64,000 nt of DNA from Anaerobaca sp035448545. GTDB taxonomy: Bacteria > Planctomycetota > Phycisphaerae > Sedimentisphaerales > Anaerobacaceae. Where the stretch lies: positions 21,600 through 85,599 of the forward strand of contig DAOTJE010000018.1 in NCBI GenBank assembly GCA_035448545.1, written 5' to 3'. Shown here in pieces: positions 1 to 8,997 of the stretch. A model generated the notes under the pieces. The model saw only the letters and a program-made list of their open reading frames with translations, was not told where the DNA came from and ran no database searches. A program made the translations under genes and the position numbers. Position 1 is the stretch's first letter, and each line of letters begins with the position of its first letter.

Positions 1-1
1 C

Positions 2-1063
2 GCGGCGGCGCGTCGCGACTTTCTGCACCGGTTCGTCGGCGAGGTGCGACCGTTCGCGCCGCAGGCGATTGTCCCGGCGTGCGAAGGAACCGCCCGGACC
101 TGGCACGAGCTGTTCGGAGAACGCCAGCGACAGGCAGTCCTGGTCAGCATCGGCGTGCAGCACACCCAGGTCTGCCTGGTCGTGGATGGAAAGGTTGCCA
201 ACAGCGCGGTGCTCGACACAGGGATGATGGATCTGTCCGCGGTCGGCGCCGGGAGCGACCGGTCGTCCCGGACGGCGGAGGTCGTCGAACGGTTCGCGCA
301 GGACTTGCACACCGTGTTGGTGTCGTTCGGGTGGATCGAGTCGGCACCGTGGCCCGTGTTCGCCCTGTCTGACGGCCGCGACGGGATCGACCGCATCGTC
401 GAGGCCCTGGGCGTCGCCGGGGTGCAGGCCAGGGTCAGCGTGCCGCGACCGCAGACGCTGGGAGGGCTATTGGCGCTGGCGCCGACGGATCTGTACTCCT
501 ATCGCGAACCTCTCGGCCTGGGGCTGATGACGTTGGACGGACCGGCGACAGGCTTGGATCTCTATGCGCCCGTCCGCAAAGCGGAGCGGGAGCAGACCGC
601 CAGGTCCGCGTGGCACTCGACGACTCTGGCGGCCGTCGTGGCGCTGCTCGTGCTGGCGGGTGCGATCGCGACATCCTATGTGGTCGATGTCGCCAGCGAG
701 AAACGGTTGACGGCGTTGGTCAACCAGCCCCAGTTCAAACAGGCCGGTGAGCGTCAGACCCTGCTGAAGAACATCGCCCAGCACCGTCCCGATCTGCTCG
801 GCCTGCTCACGGACATCCACAGCGGTAACAGCGAGGGCGTGATCCTGGACAGTTTCCACTTCAAGAAAGGCCAGGCGGTCACCCTCACGGGGCAGGCCGA
901 CAACGCCGAACAGATGTGGAAGTTCCAGGCGAACCTGCTCGGCTGCAAAAGCATCAAGGACGTGGACATCACGAGCACCTCGACGGACAGCAAGACCAAG
1001 AAGATCAAATTCACGATGTTGTTTCATTATAAGAATTTCACGAAGAAGGGAGCCGCACTGTAG
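2..1063 (+). CDS. GspL-like PilM-PilN fusion (5' partial)
   Basis: The reading frame is open to the left edge, so the N-terminus lies outside the window; the GTG at 44 is only the first internal start codon. The visible part has three sections. First comes about 190 residues with an actin-like (PilM/GspL cytoplasmic) flavour, including 'VLVSIGVQHTQVCLVV'. One transmembrane segment follows ('LAAVVALLVLAGAIATSYVV'). Last is a periplasmic PilN-like ferredoxin-fold domain ending in 'KKIKFTMLFHYKNF'. A cytoplasmic actin-like part joined through one TM helix to a PilN-like part is the GspL arrangement of type II secretion systems, which links the assembly ATPase to the inner-membrane platform. A PilO/GspM-like gene follows after 19 bases and a secretin lies further on, which supports this role. 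Family assignment is by architecture rather than a diagnostic motif. Confidence 0.7.
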   Translation, partial: AAARRDFLHRFVGEVRPFAPQAIVPACEGTARTWHELFGERQRQAVLVSIGVQHTQVCLVVDGKVANSAVLDTGMMDLSAVGAGSDRSSRTAEVVERFAQDLHTVLVSFGWIESAPWPVFALSDGRDGIDRIVEALGVAGVQARVSVPRPQTLGGLLALAPTDLYSYREPLGLGLMTLDGPATGLDLYAPVRKAEREQTARSAWHSTTLAAVVALLVLAGAIATSYVVDVASEKRLTALVNQPQFKQAGERQTLLKNIAQHRPDLLGLLTDIHSGNSEGVILDSFHFKKGQAVTLTGQADNAEQMWKFQANLLGCKSIKDVDITSTSTDSKTKKIKFTMLFHYKNFTKKGAAL

Positions 1064-1082
1064 GCTTTGACGAAAGCGGATC

Positions 1083-1649
1083 ATGGCAAGAAAACTGAAC
1101 CAACGTGAACTGCGCGTTCTCCTCTTCGGAGGCGTCTGTGCTCTCGTGATCGTCGGCCTGCACTTCGGCTGGAAGGGTCTCGATCGCTGGCGCAAGGTCC
1201 GCGCGTCTCTGAAGGCCGCCCGCAACCAACTGGAGACGGTGGCTGTGGACCCGGTCAAACAGGCGGCGATCCTTTCAATTGTCCCGGTGGCCGAGATGCC
1301 GGAACTCGAAGAGAAACAGCAGTTCCGCGTGCGCGATCGCCTGTACGAGCAATTGAAGAAGGCGGGCGTCAAGACGGAGCCGCTGACGATTCTGTCCACC
1401 AAGAAGAAGCTGGGTCTGCCGTACGACGTGATGCGTGTCAAGTGCAGCGGCAAGTGCGAGTTACCGCAGTTGCTGGACTTCCTGGCGGCCTCGCAGGAAA
1501 ACCCACATTGGGTGGGAATCGAGGAGCTTCGGATTCGCTGCGACACCAAAGAGCCGCCGGAGAAACGAAAAGAGATCGAGATCGACCTGGTCGTCTCGGC
1601 CTTCGTTCGACGGCCCCCCATCAAGGCGACGCAGTTGGAGAGGGAGTAG
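1083..1649 (+). CDS. PilO/GspM-like inner-membrane protein
   Basis: This is a 188-residue protein with a short basic N-terminus, one TM helix at about residues 12-30 ('LLFGGVCALVIVGLHFGW'), a charged coiled region (about 35-80) and an alpha/beta periplasmic domain (about 85-188). That is the standard layout of PilO and GspM, which dimerise with PilN/GspL in the inner-membrane platform. The ATG start follows the previous stop by 19 bases, and the next gene starts 4 bases after this stop, so co-transcription is very likely. No catalytic motif is expected. The call rests on size, topology and position between a PilM/N fusion and a GspC-like gene. Confidence 0.6.
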   Translation: MARKLNQRELRVLLFGGVCALVIVGLHFGWKGLDRWRKVRASLKAARNQLETVAVDPVKQAAILSIVPVAEMPELEEKQQFRVRDRLYEQLKKAGVKTEPLTILSTKKKLGLPYDVMRVKCSGKCELPQLLDFLAASQENPHWVGIEELRIRCDTKEPPEKRKEIEIDLVVSAFVRRPPIKATQLERE

Positions 1650-1653
1650 AATC

Positions 1654-2394
1654 ATGGCCTTCGACAGTACCACGAAGAAATACATGGATCGCGTGCGCCT
1701 CGGACTCGTCGCGGCGACGGTCCTGCTCGGCGCCTGGGCGTGCGCCCGGGTGGTGGGATACTTCAACGGACCGGCCCACGCCGAGGACCGCGTCGCGCAG
1801 GCTCTGACCCGGAACGCGACGGACGCCAACGAGGTCAAGCCCTATCTCGACAAGGCCCGTGAGATGGCCGAGGCGCTGAAGAAGAAGAACCTGTTCAGCA
1901 AGGAACCGCCGAAGGAGCATCCGGTCAAACAGATCGATGGCATCCTTGGCGCCGAGGTCCTGATCGGAGACAAACTGTACAAGGTGGGCGAGAAGGTGGG
2001 CGACGCCACGATCACTGCCATCGAGCCGACGCGGATTACGGTGGAATGGAACGGTCAGAAGAAGACGTTCTCGCCGTTTGAGGCCGATGGAAACAGGCCT
2101 TCGGGTCCGCCCGGACCATCGGAGCCCGGACGGGAAAGGTCGCGGGGGCCGAGGCCGCCCCGATCCGAGAGCAAGGCCGAAGTGGCGAAAGTCACTGCCG
2201 CTCCCACGACAGCCGAGGACGACCCGCTGGCCTGGATGGGCGTGAAGGTCCCCGAGGCCCTGAGGGCCAAGTTGCTTGAGAAATGGAACAGCCTGTCGGA
2301 GGAGGAGAAGGCGGGGGCCAGAGAACAGTGGGAGAACATGCCCGAGGAACAGAAACAGCAGGCAGTGCAGGCCATGGAGAGAGGGGATATGTAA
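1654..2394 (+). CDS. GspC/PilP-like protein with acidic Trp-motif tail
   Basis: The 246-residue protein starts at the ATG four bases after the upstream stop; a longer in-frame opening runs back into that gene and is not used. It has one N-terminal TM helix (about 16-32), a helical linker, and a small beta-rich domain (about 95-145; 'GAEVLIGDKLYKVGEKVGD') like the homology region of GspC or PilP, which docks to the N0 domain of the secretin. A Pro/Arg-rich linker follows. The C-terminus is an amphipathic repeat with 'KWNSLSEEE' and 'QWENMPEEQ' resembling DUF3106-type repeats, and a similar motif recurs in the next gene. Inferred role: the bridge between the inner-membrane platform and the secretin. 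Confidence 0.65.
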   Translation: MAFDSTTKKYMDRVRLGLVAATVLLGAWACARVVGYFNGPAHAEDRVAQALTRNATDANEVKPYLDKAREMAEALKKKNLFSKEPPKEHPVKQIDGILGAEVLIGDKLYKVGEKVGDATITAIEPTRITVEWNGQKKTFSPFEADGNRPSGPPGPSEPGRERSRGPRPPRSESKAEVAKVTAAPTTAEDDPLAWMGVKVPEALRAKLLEKWNSLSEEEKAGAREQWENMPEEQKQQAVQAMERGDM

Positions 2395-2450
2395 CGGGCA
2401 ACTGGTGGAGCAGGAATGGACAGCAGCATCCGAGAAAAAGGATCACCGGT

Positions 2451-2981
2451 ATGAAACAGGGCAATGTCGTCGTCTCTCTCGTCTGCGTCGCCATCGTGCT
2501 TGGAGCGGCCTACGGGCTGGGTCTGTTGATCCGGCAGGCTCGCACGGGCGCGAGCAAACCGGCGCCGGCGGCGGCCGAACCGAACGGAATCGCGAACCTG
2601 GAGAAGCTCGTGCCCGGTCGGCGTAGCGCGCAAAGCAAACCGAAACCGACAACCGAGCAGTTGGCGGCCGAAAAGCAGCGGAAGGCCGAGGAGCTTGCCG
2701 AGGTCGGCGCATTGACGGAACAGCAGAAGCAGGAACGACGTGAGGCCCTGCGCGCTCAACTACGCACCGCAAGCCAAAGGCCGGAACGGCTGCCCCATCT
2801 GTCGCCGGAGGAACTGGAGGAACTGCGGCATAAATGGCCGCAGATGTCGGAGGAAGAGAGAGCGGCCGTCCGGGCAGCGATGTCGGGACGGCGTCGGCCC
2901 GTCCGACCTCGCACGGCTGCGCCCAACGACGTGAACACATCGGCGCCGCAATCGGAGCCCAACGCCGTCGGTTCGAACTGA
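2451..2981 (+). CDS. membrane protein with Trp/acidic repeat, secretion operon
   Basis: This 176-residue protein of unknown function is started at the ATG of 'MKQGNVVV'. The frame opens further upstream but there overlaps the preceding gene out of frame. One TM helix (about 7-27) is followed by an Ala/Pro-rich stretch, a Lys/Glu/Gln-rich predicted helix (about 60-110), and the motif 'HKWPQMSEEERAAVR'. That motif closely resembles the tail of the upstream GspC-like protein. The C-terminus is Arg/Pro-rich and probably disordered. Its place between a GspC-like gene and the secretin suggests an accessory part of the secretion complex. I do not recognise a named family. Confidence 0.6.
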   Translation: MKQGNVVVSLVCVAIVLGAAYGLGLLIRQARTGASKPAPAAAEPNGIANLEKLVPGRRSAQSKPKPTTEQLAAEKQRKAEELAEVGALTEQQKQERREALRAQLRTASQRPERLPHLSPEELEELRHKWPQMSEEERAAVRAAMSGRRRPVRPRTAAPNDVNTSAPQSEPNAVGSN

Positions 2982-3025
2982 GAGACCAACGAGAAACCAA
3001 TCCCGATTGATACGAGGAGAAGAAA

Positions 3026-6000
3026 GTGGAACGGTCCAGGATACTCTTGTGGGTGATCGTGTTTGCGGCGGCCGGGATTATCGTCTGGCGCGTCGGTTTC
3101 TCGGTCCCCAAATCGGGCGTGCCGACGCTGGCGCGGACGGTCGAAGCTGCGTCGCCTGGTGCGGCCGGTACTGCTCCCAACGAGCCGTCGGGCGAGCTAT
3201 CGCCGCAGGTCCAAGACGCCAATTCAGTTCCCGTTGTGAGTCCGGCCGGCGACGCCAATGAAGCGAGCGAGGACCAGCCGGAAGGCTCGGCACCCGATCC
3301 GAACCGCGCCGACGAGCGTTCCGCCCGGGGCCGGAGGAGCCGGGCCGACGTCTCGGAACCGAATGCCGTCTCCGCGTCCGGCGAGCCCATGGAGGCGGTC
3401 AATCTCAAAGACGTCGAGATGAAGAAGATCATCGACAAGATCGCCGAGTGGACGGGCAAGACCGTGATTCCCCACGAAGAAGCGATGAAGCAGAAGATCA
3501 CGATCTACGCGCCGGACAAGCTGCCGCGGGCCAAGGCCCTCTCGACGATCTACAGCGCGCTGCGCATGAAGGGCTTCGTGGTCGAGGAAATCGACGACAT
3601 GCTCTTTCTTAAGCCGATTGCCGACGCCAAGCTGGGCGTGGTCCCGACGGTCGGGCCGGACGAGCCGCTGGCCATGATCGAAAACCGGGACCAGATCGTG
3701 CGGAAGTTCTTCCGGCTGAGCAACTATCCGCCCGCCCAGATGGGTGAGATCATCCAACCGCTGGTCGGGCAATACGGCCACGTCAGCGTCGACGAAACCA
3801 CCGGGATGCTCCTGGTCATCGACACGGTCGGAAACCTCATGTCCATCGGACGCATCATCGACCAGTTCGACGTGCCGGAGGCGGGCCGGGCGGTGGAGCA
3901 GTTCTTCGAGATCAAGCATGGCGATCCGGCGGAGATCGTCCAGTTGCTTCGGATGCTCCTCGGCGAGGCTCCCACGGGCGGCCGACGGGGGGGCTCGCCC
4001 AGCCGGAACGTTTACAGCAGCCGGAGGCCGTCCGGGACACCGAGTCGTCCGGGCGCGCCGGGCGCTGCCAGCACGGCGGCCACATCCGTCGTCATCGGGG
4101 CCGGCGACATGCCGATCGTGCTGATTCCCGTGCCGAAGGCCAAGTGGATCATCGCGCGAGGATCGGCCGAGGACATCCGGCAGATCGGCGAGTGGATCCA
4201 GAAACTCGATCGCGAGGAGCCGGTGGCTTCGGAATACGAAACGGTTGCCATCTCTTATGCGGACACCCGAGAAGTGGCCAGTCGCATCGAGGAGGCACTG
4301 CGTGACATGCCGGGCACGCAACTGGCCCCCAGCATCCTGATCCGACCGCTGGAGCAATCCCGGCAGATCATGATCTTCGGCCGGGCCGATCTTCGTGACA
4401 TGGTCAAGAAGCTGATTACGGAGATCGATATCCCCGCCGGAACGTTCGAAACCAAAAAGTTCGACCTCAAGTTCGCCGACCCCGAGCAGATCAAGGAGAA
4501 TCTCGACAACCTCTATGGCGAGCAAATCCCCGAGTACGACTCCTACTATTACTATCGCTACGGTCGCGGCAGCCGAGGGCCGGACTCCACCACGGTCAAG
4601 GTAATCGCGTTTCCGACGATGGGGCAGGTCACAGTGATCGCCTCGCCCGAGAACATGCGCAAGATCGAGAAGCAGATCGAGGAATGGGACGTGCCGCTGA
4701 ATGTGGAGGCGGTCAAGCCGCGAATCATCGAGCTGCGAAACTCCGATCCCGTTCAGATGACACAACTGCTGACGAAACTCTTCTCGGAAGACCAGGATAG
4801 CGCCAGTTCCAACCTGATCCGCCTGATCCTTTACGGCAGTTCCGGCAACGAGCGCAAGAAGATCGTGGGCCCGCTCTACGGCCAGCTCACATTCGAGGAC
4901 GTCCCCGGGACCAAGAAAATCATCGTGATCAGCAAGATTCCGCAGGCGTATGATGTGATCGAGCAGTTGATCTACGACCTGGACCGCCAGGAGATGGCGG
5001 AGATCCCCAACGTGGTCCCGTTGCAGTATGCCGACCCGGAGGACCTCGCCGAGCGTCTGAACGCCATGTTCAATGAACCCGGCACGACCGCGCGGATCCG
5101 CCGGCAGATGACCGGCCTGTCCGAGTATTCGATGGACAACTCGCAACGCAACCAGGGTGGCGGGCCCAACGCCGGCAACAACAATCAGAGGGACGGGGGC
5201 GGCAGCGAAGAGTACACGCCCTGGTGGTCCGCCGGGGCCCGACAACGCGCCGACGAGGAACCCATCAGCAACGTGATCGGCAAGGTGCGCTTCATCCCGG
5301 ATCCGCGCAGCAAATCGATTCTGGTTCTGGCGGCCCCCGAGTTCCAGCAGAGCCTCGAACAGACCATCAAGCAATTGGATACGCCGGGCAAGCAGTTGCT
5401 GGTCAAGGCGATCGTGGTCGAAGTCGAGCACGGGAGTATGACGTCTCTGGGCGTCCAACTGGCGACCAACCCGAGTGCCTTCAGTCATCTCGGGGAAAAC
5501 GCGGTGACGGCGCTGGGCCAGCTCACAAATCTGGCCACGCGCGGTTCTGCGGTGGCCAGTGACACGGCCCTCGGGGCGGAAGGGACCGGCACCATTGTGG
5601 GCGGGACCTCGGCGGTCTACGCGTTGATCGATTTCCTGATCAGGACGACGCACGCCAAGATTCTCAACCAGCAGACGCTGTGGACGGAGGACAACGAAGA
5701 GGCGATGTTCTTCAAGGGACAGGAGGTGGCCTTCCTGGCCGGCTCGACAAGTTCGGCCAATGTGGGCGTGACGCAGAACGTGGAGTTCAAGAACGTCGGC
5801 ATGACGATGCAGGTGCGTCCGAGCATCACGCCGGAACGCCGTGTGGACATGGAGATCCGCGTCGATCTGTCGCAGTTGACGACGGAGGTGATCAATAACC
5901 AGCCGGTTCGCAGCAAAGTCGAGAGCAAAACGAACATGGTCGTCCAGGACGGGGAGACCATCATGCTTGGCGGCATGTTGTTCGAGAAGGACACGGCCGT

Positions 6001-6250
6001 CAAACGCAAACTGCCGCTGCTCGGCGATCTGCCGCTGGTGGGCGGACTGTTTCAGCACAACGACGTCGTTCAATCCAACAGCGAGCTGATCGTGTTCGTC
6101 ACTCCGTTCGTGATGGATGAAGCAACCGAGGAAGTCTCGGAAAAGGCCAAGAAGGAGATCGACGGCAGTCGTCAGCGTCTGGACGAACTGACGAGCCAGC
6201 TGGAGGAAACCCGGCAGGAGTTGGAGAAGAAGGCCCCGAAGAAGAAATAG
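3026..6250 (+). CDS. gspD: type II secretion-like secretin with expanded N-domains
   Basis: The gene starts at a GTG with a good ribosome site ('GAGGAGAAGAAA') just upstream and encodes 1074 residues, against about 650-750 in typical GspD. An N-terminal hydrophobic signal segment (about 6-24) precedes a low-complexity linker. An N0-like domain follows (about 124-205; 'VNLKDVEMKKIIDKIAEW'). I then count six N1-type ring-building modules, starting near residues 225, 289, 402, 472, 560 and 663, with Gly/Ser/Tyr-rich loops inside some. The conserved beta-barrel secretin domain covers about 790-1030 ('VKAIVVEVEHGS' to 'ELIVFVTPFVMDE'). A charged coiled coil ends the protein. It should form the outer-membrane channel of the preceding platform genes. 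Confidence 0.92.
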   Translation: MERSRILLWVIVFAAAGIIVWRVGFSVPKSGVPTLARTVEAASPGAAGTAPNEPSGELSPQVQDANSVPVVSPAGDANEASEDQPEGSAPDPNRADERSARGRRSRADVSEPNAVSASGEPMEAVNLKDVEMKKIIDKIAEWTGKTVIPHEEAMKQKITIYAPDKLPRAKALSTIYSALRMKGFVVEEIDDMLFLKPIADAKLGVVPTVGPDEPLAMIENRDQIVRKFFRLSNYPPAQMGEIIQPLVGQYGHVSVDETTGMLLVIDTVGNLMSIGRIIDQFDVPEAGRAVEQFFEIKHGDPAEIVQLLRMLLGEAPTGGRRGGSPSRNVYSSRRPSGTPSRPGAPGAASTAATSVVIGAGDMPIVLIPVPKAKWIIARGSAEDIRQIGEWIQKLDREEPVASEYETVAISYADTREVASRIEEALRDMPGTQLAPSILIRPLEQSRQIMIFGRADLRDMVKKLITEIDIPAGTFETKKFDLKFADPEQIKENLDNLYGEQIPEYDSYYYYRYGRGSRGPDSTTVKVIAFPTMGQVTVIASPENMRKIEKQIEEWDVPLNVEAVKPRIIELRNSDPVQMTQLLTKLFSEDQDSASSNLIRLILYGSSGNERKKIVGPLYGQLTFEDVPGTKKIIVISKIPQAYDVIEQLIYDLDRQEMAEIPNVVPLQYADPEDLAERLNAMFNEPGTTARIRRQMTGLSEYSMDNSQRNQGGGPNAGNNNQRDGGGSEEYTPWWSAGARQRADEEPISNVIGKVRFIPDPRSKSILVLAAPEFQQSLEQTIKQLDTPGKQLLVKAIVVEVEHGSMTSLGVQLATNPSAFSHLGENAVTALGQLTNLATRGSAVASDTALGAEGTGTIVGGTSAVYALIDFLIRTTHAKILNQQTLWTEDNEEAMFFKGQEVAFLAGSTSSANVGVTQNVEFKNVGMTMQVRPSITPERRVDMEIRVDLSQLTTEVINNQPVRSKVESKTNMVVQDGETIMLGGMLFEKDTAVKRKLPLLGDLPLVGGLFQHNDVVQSNSELIVFVTPFVMDEATEEVSEKAKKEIDGSRQRLDELTSQLEETRQELEKKAPKKK

Positions 6251-6331
6251 CCGCGAGACGCTGCGCGATCCAGGCGGCCGCCGGTTCGTCCAACAGGTAC
6301 GCCGCCTTTGCCTTCGGGCGCCGGCCGGCGG

Positions 6332-7609
6332 TCAGGACTGCCTGGTGATCTTCTCTCTGCCGCCCATATAGGGACGCAGGACCGGCGGAATCGTGATGGA
6401 GCCGTCGGCGTTCTGGTACAGCTCCATCAGCGGGATCAGCGCGCGCGGCGAGGCGATCACCGTATTGTTCAGCGTGTGGCAGAATAAGTTCTTCTTCGTC
6501 TGGGCATCCTTGTACCGCAGGTTCATGCGCCGCGCCTGAAAGTCATAGAACTTGCTGGCGCTGTGCGTTTCGCAATAATTGCCGCGCGAGGGCATCCAGG
6601 CCTCGATGTCGTATTTCTTGGCTTGGCCCCGGCCGAGGTCGCCCGTGCAGACCACGACGACGCGGTAGGGCAGTCCAAGGGCCTTCATCACACCCTCGGA
6701 ATTGGCCAGAATCTCCTCGTGGAACCTGGCACTCTCCTCGGCACTGTTGCGACAGATAACGACCTGTTCGACCTTGTCGAACTGGTGAATCCGGTAAAGT
6801 CCGTACGTGTCCTTGCCGGCGGCACCGGCCTCGCGGCGGAAACAGCTTGACAGCGCCACGAATTTCAGCGGCAACTCCTGCTCCTGGAGAATCTCGCCCA
6901 TGCGGTAGGCGGTAAGCGGCACTTCCGCCGTGCCGACCAGGCTTAGTTCGTCCTTTTCCATCCGATAGGTCTGCTCTTCGGAGCCTGGATAGTAGCCGGT
7001 TCCCTGCATGGCTTCGTCGCGCATCAGCAGTGGCACCGACATGGGGACATAGCCGCGCGCGACCATGAAGTCGATCGCGAAACGCAGCACCGCCCAGTGC
7101 AGCAGGGCGCCGTCGCCTTTAAGGAAGTAGTTCCGTGTTCCCGCCAGTTTCACGCCGCGTTCGATGTCGATGATGTTCAGCGCCACGCCGAGTTCAACGT
7201 GGTCCTTCACCTCGAAGTCGAACGACGGGACCCGGCCTTCGCGACGCAGCTCAACGTTCTCGGTATCGTCCTTGCCCACCGGGACCTCGGCGTCGGCCGG
7301 TTGAGGAACCTGGAGCATCAGCGCGTCGAATTGGGGCTGCAACTGCTTGACCTGGCTCTGATCCTCCTCTTCCTCCTGTTTCAGCCGCGACAACTCGCGC
7401 AGCGCCGCTTCCTTCTCGGCGCCGGACAGCTTCGGTACGGACTTGCCGATGCGGTTCTTCTCCGTAGCGATATCCTGAAGCCTCGCTTTGACGTCCCTCA
7501 GTCGCTGGTCAAGCTCCAGCAGTTTCGGAATGTCGGCGTCGATGCGTTTGTTCTTGGCCGCCTGGATGTAGACGTCCGGATGATCTCGCAGTTCCTTAAT
7601 GTCGATCAT
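6332..7609 (-). CDS. serS: seryl-tRNA synthetase
   Basis: This 425-residue class II aminoacyl-tRNA synthetase charges tRNA-Ser. The N-terminal long coiled-coil arm (about 30-100) binds the tRNA. Motif 2 is visible as 'SSCFRREAGAAGKDTYG', followed by 'LYRIHQFDKVE'. The serine-site segment ends in 'NYCETHSASKFYDFQARR', and motif 3 lies near the C-terminus ('NTVIASPRALIPLMELYQ'). Its ATG overlaps the stop of the upstream ketosynthase by 4 bases, so this essential enzyme is the last gene of a lipid/polyketide-like operon and may be translationally coupled to it. It ends tail-to-tail with the secretin gene, and no convincing U-tract terminator is visible in the 81-base gap. Confidence 0.97.
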   Translation of the reverse strand: MIDIKELRDHPDVYIQAAKNKRIDADIPKLLELDQRLRDVKARLQDIATEKNRIGKSVPKLSGAEKEAALRELSRLKQEEEEDQSQVKQLQPQFDALMLQVPQPADAEVPVGKDDTENVELRREGRVPSFDFEVKDHVELGVALNIIDIERGVKLAGTRNYFLKGDGALLHWAVLRFAIDFMVARGYVPMSVPLLMRDEAMQGTGYYPGSEEQTYRMEKDELSLVGTAEVPLTAYRMGEILQEQELPLKFVALSSCFRREAGAAGKDTYGLYRIHQFDKVEQVVICRNSAEESARFHEEILANSEGVMKALGLPYRVVVVCTGDLGRGQAKKYDIEAWMPSRGNYCETHSASKFYDFQARRMNLRYKDAQTKKNLFCHTLNNTVIASPRALIPLMELYQNADGSITIPPVLRPYMGGREKITRQS

Positions 7610-8997
7610 AGTCTCTCCCCACCGGACAGCGCCGGTCCTCTACGGGACAGGATGCATCCGTCCGGGTCTTCCGGGCCCTCGGAATACTGTTTGAGAATGA
7701 CTACGTTGTTCTGGCCGCCGAATCCGAACGATTCGTTCATCACAACGCGAACGGGCATCTTCCGGGGCACATTCGGCACGTAGTCCAGGTCCAGTTCGGG
7801 ATCAGGGTCGTTCAGGTTGATCGTCGGCGGAACGACGGCGTCGCGTATGGCCAGCACGCAGGTGATCAGCTCGGCGGCGCCGGCGGCGGCGATCAGGTGG
7901 CCCAGCATGCTCTTGACGCTGCTGGCGGGGACCTGCCTGGCCCGCTCTTGGAACACGGTCTTGATGGCCAGCGTCTCGACGGAATCGTTCTCCTGAGTGC
8001 TCGTGCCATGCGTGTTGATGTAGTCAATGTCGCGATAGGTCAGTCCGGCGTCCGCCAGCGCCGCCTTCATCGCCTGAACGGCGCCACGTCCCTCGTCGTG
8101 CATGTCGGTGACGCGATAGGCGTCGGAACTACTGCCGTAACCGACCAACTCCGCGAGGATCGTTGCGCCTCGCCGGCGGGCGGAGCTGAGCGATTCGAGG
8201 ACGACGATCGCGGCGCCTTCCCCGAGGACAAAACCGTCCCGGCTCGCACAGAACGGACGCGAGGCCGTCTCGGGGCTGTCGTTCCGCGTGGAAAGGGCGG
8301 TGAGCCGGTTGAAACCCGTCAGGCCCAGGACGTGGATCATCGAGTGGGCCCCTCCCGCAATCATGATATCGGCTTGGCCTCGACGGATCAACATCATGGC
8401 CTCGCCCACGGCCTGCGTGCTGGCGGCACAGGCCGTCAGACAACTGCGGGCCGGCCCCCTGGCGCCGGTCAACCGGGCGATGTGCGCGACCGCCATGTTG
8501 GGCTCCTGTTCGAGCTCATGCGCGGCCTGCATCTGTTCCTGCACCACGCGATTGGCGCGGGGCCAGAGGAATTCGTTGCGCTGCCCGTCCCAAGCGGCCA
8601 GGATGGCGGCGAAGAAGGCGTCGCTATCGAGAGAACCCTCGCCGGCGCCGAGATAGATACCCATTCTCGTGCGATCGATACGGTCGGCCGGTGCCTGCGA
8701 TTCGATCTCGATCCCCGCCTGGCGGCATGCCTGTGCGGTGGCACCGATGACGAAACCCGAACTGCGACTGCATGCCTCGTGGCACCGGGGGTTCTGAACG
8801 AATCGTCGGTAATCGTAGCCTTTCACCTCGGCGGAAAACGTCGTCGGAAACGTCGACGCGTCAAAGATCGTCGTCCGGGCGGCGCCGCTGCGGCCGGCCA
8901 GAATCGCCTGCCAGACCGTCTCGACGTCGTGGCCCAACGGAGAGACGATCCCCATCCCGGTGATGACAACACGTTCTCGGGTCGTGGGCGTCTTCAT
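7606..8997 (-). CDS. beta-ketoacyl-ACP synthase, KS-alpha (catalytic)
   Basis: A 463-residue FabF-fold condensing enzyme that would extend an acyl chain on an ACP with malonyl-ACP. The Cys-His-His triad is intact. The nucleophile is C190 in 'CLTACAAST', H330 lies in 'NTHGTSTQEND', and H367 lies in 'KSMLGHLIAAAG'. The Gly-rich C-terminal 'FGFGGQN' loop is also present. It starts immediately after the stop of the KS-beta gene with no gap and overlaps serS by 4 bases at its end. The paired organisation with an inactive KS is that of KS/chain-length-factor heterodimers in type II polyketide, aryl polyene and related pathways. The product is unknown. Confidence 0.93.
   Translation of the reverse strand: MKTPTTRERVVITGMGIVSPLGHDVETVWQAILAGRSGAARTTIFDASTFPTTFSAEVKGYDYRRFVQNPRCHEACSRSSGFVIGATAQACRQAGIEIESQAPADRIDRTRMGIYLGAGEGSLDSDAFFAAILAAWDGQRNEFLWPRANRVVQEQMQAAHELEQEPNMAVAHIARLTGARGPARSCLTACAASTQAVGEAMMLIRRGQADIMIAGGAHSMIHVLGLTGFNRLTALSTRNDSPETASRPFCASRDGFVLGEGAAIVVLESLSSARRRGATILAELVGYGSSSDAYRVTDMHDEGRGAVQAMKAALADAGLTYRDIDYINTHGTSTQENDSVETLAIKTVFQERARQVPASSVKSMLGHLIAAAGAAELITCVLAIRDAVVPPTINLNDPDPELDLDYVPNVPRKMPVRVVMNESFGFGGQNNVVILKQYSEGPEDPDGCILSRRGPALSGGERL

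Noticed and set aside
3224..6073. 949-codon minus-strand open frame antisense to the secretin
   Set aside because: The translated text is full of Arg/His/Asp without domains and lies entirely opposite a clear gene. High-GC codon bias gives such shadows.
6251..6331. Possible bidirectional terminator between secretin and serS
   Set aside because: GC-rich inverted segments exist but no stem has a U-tract on either strand.
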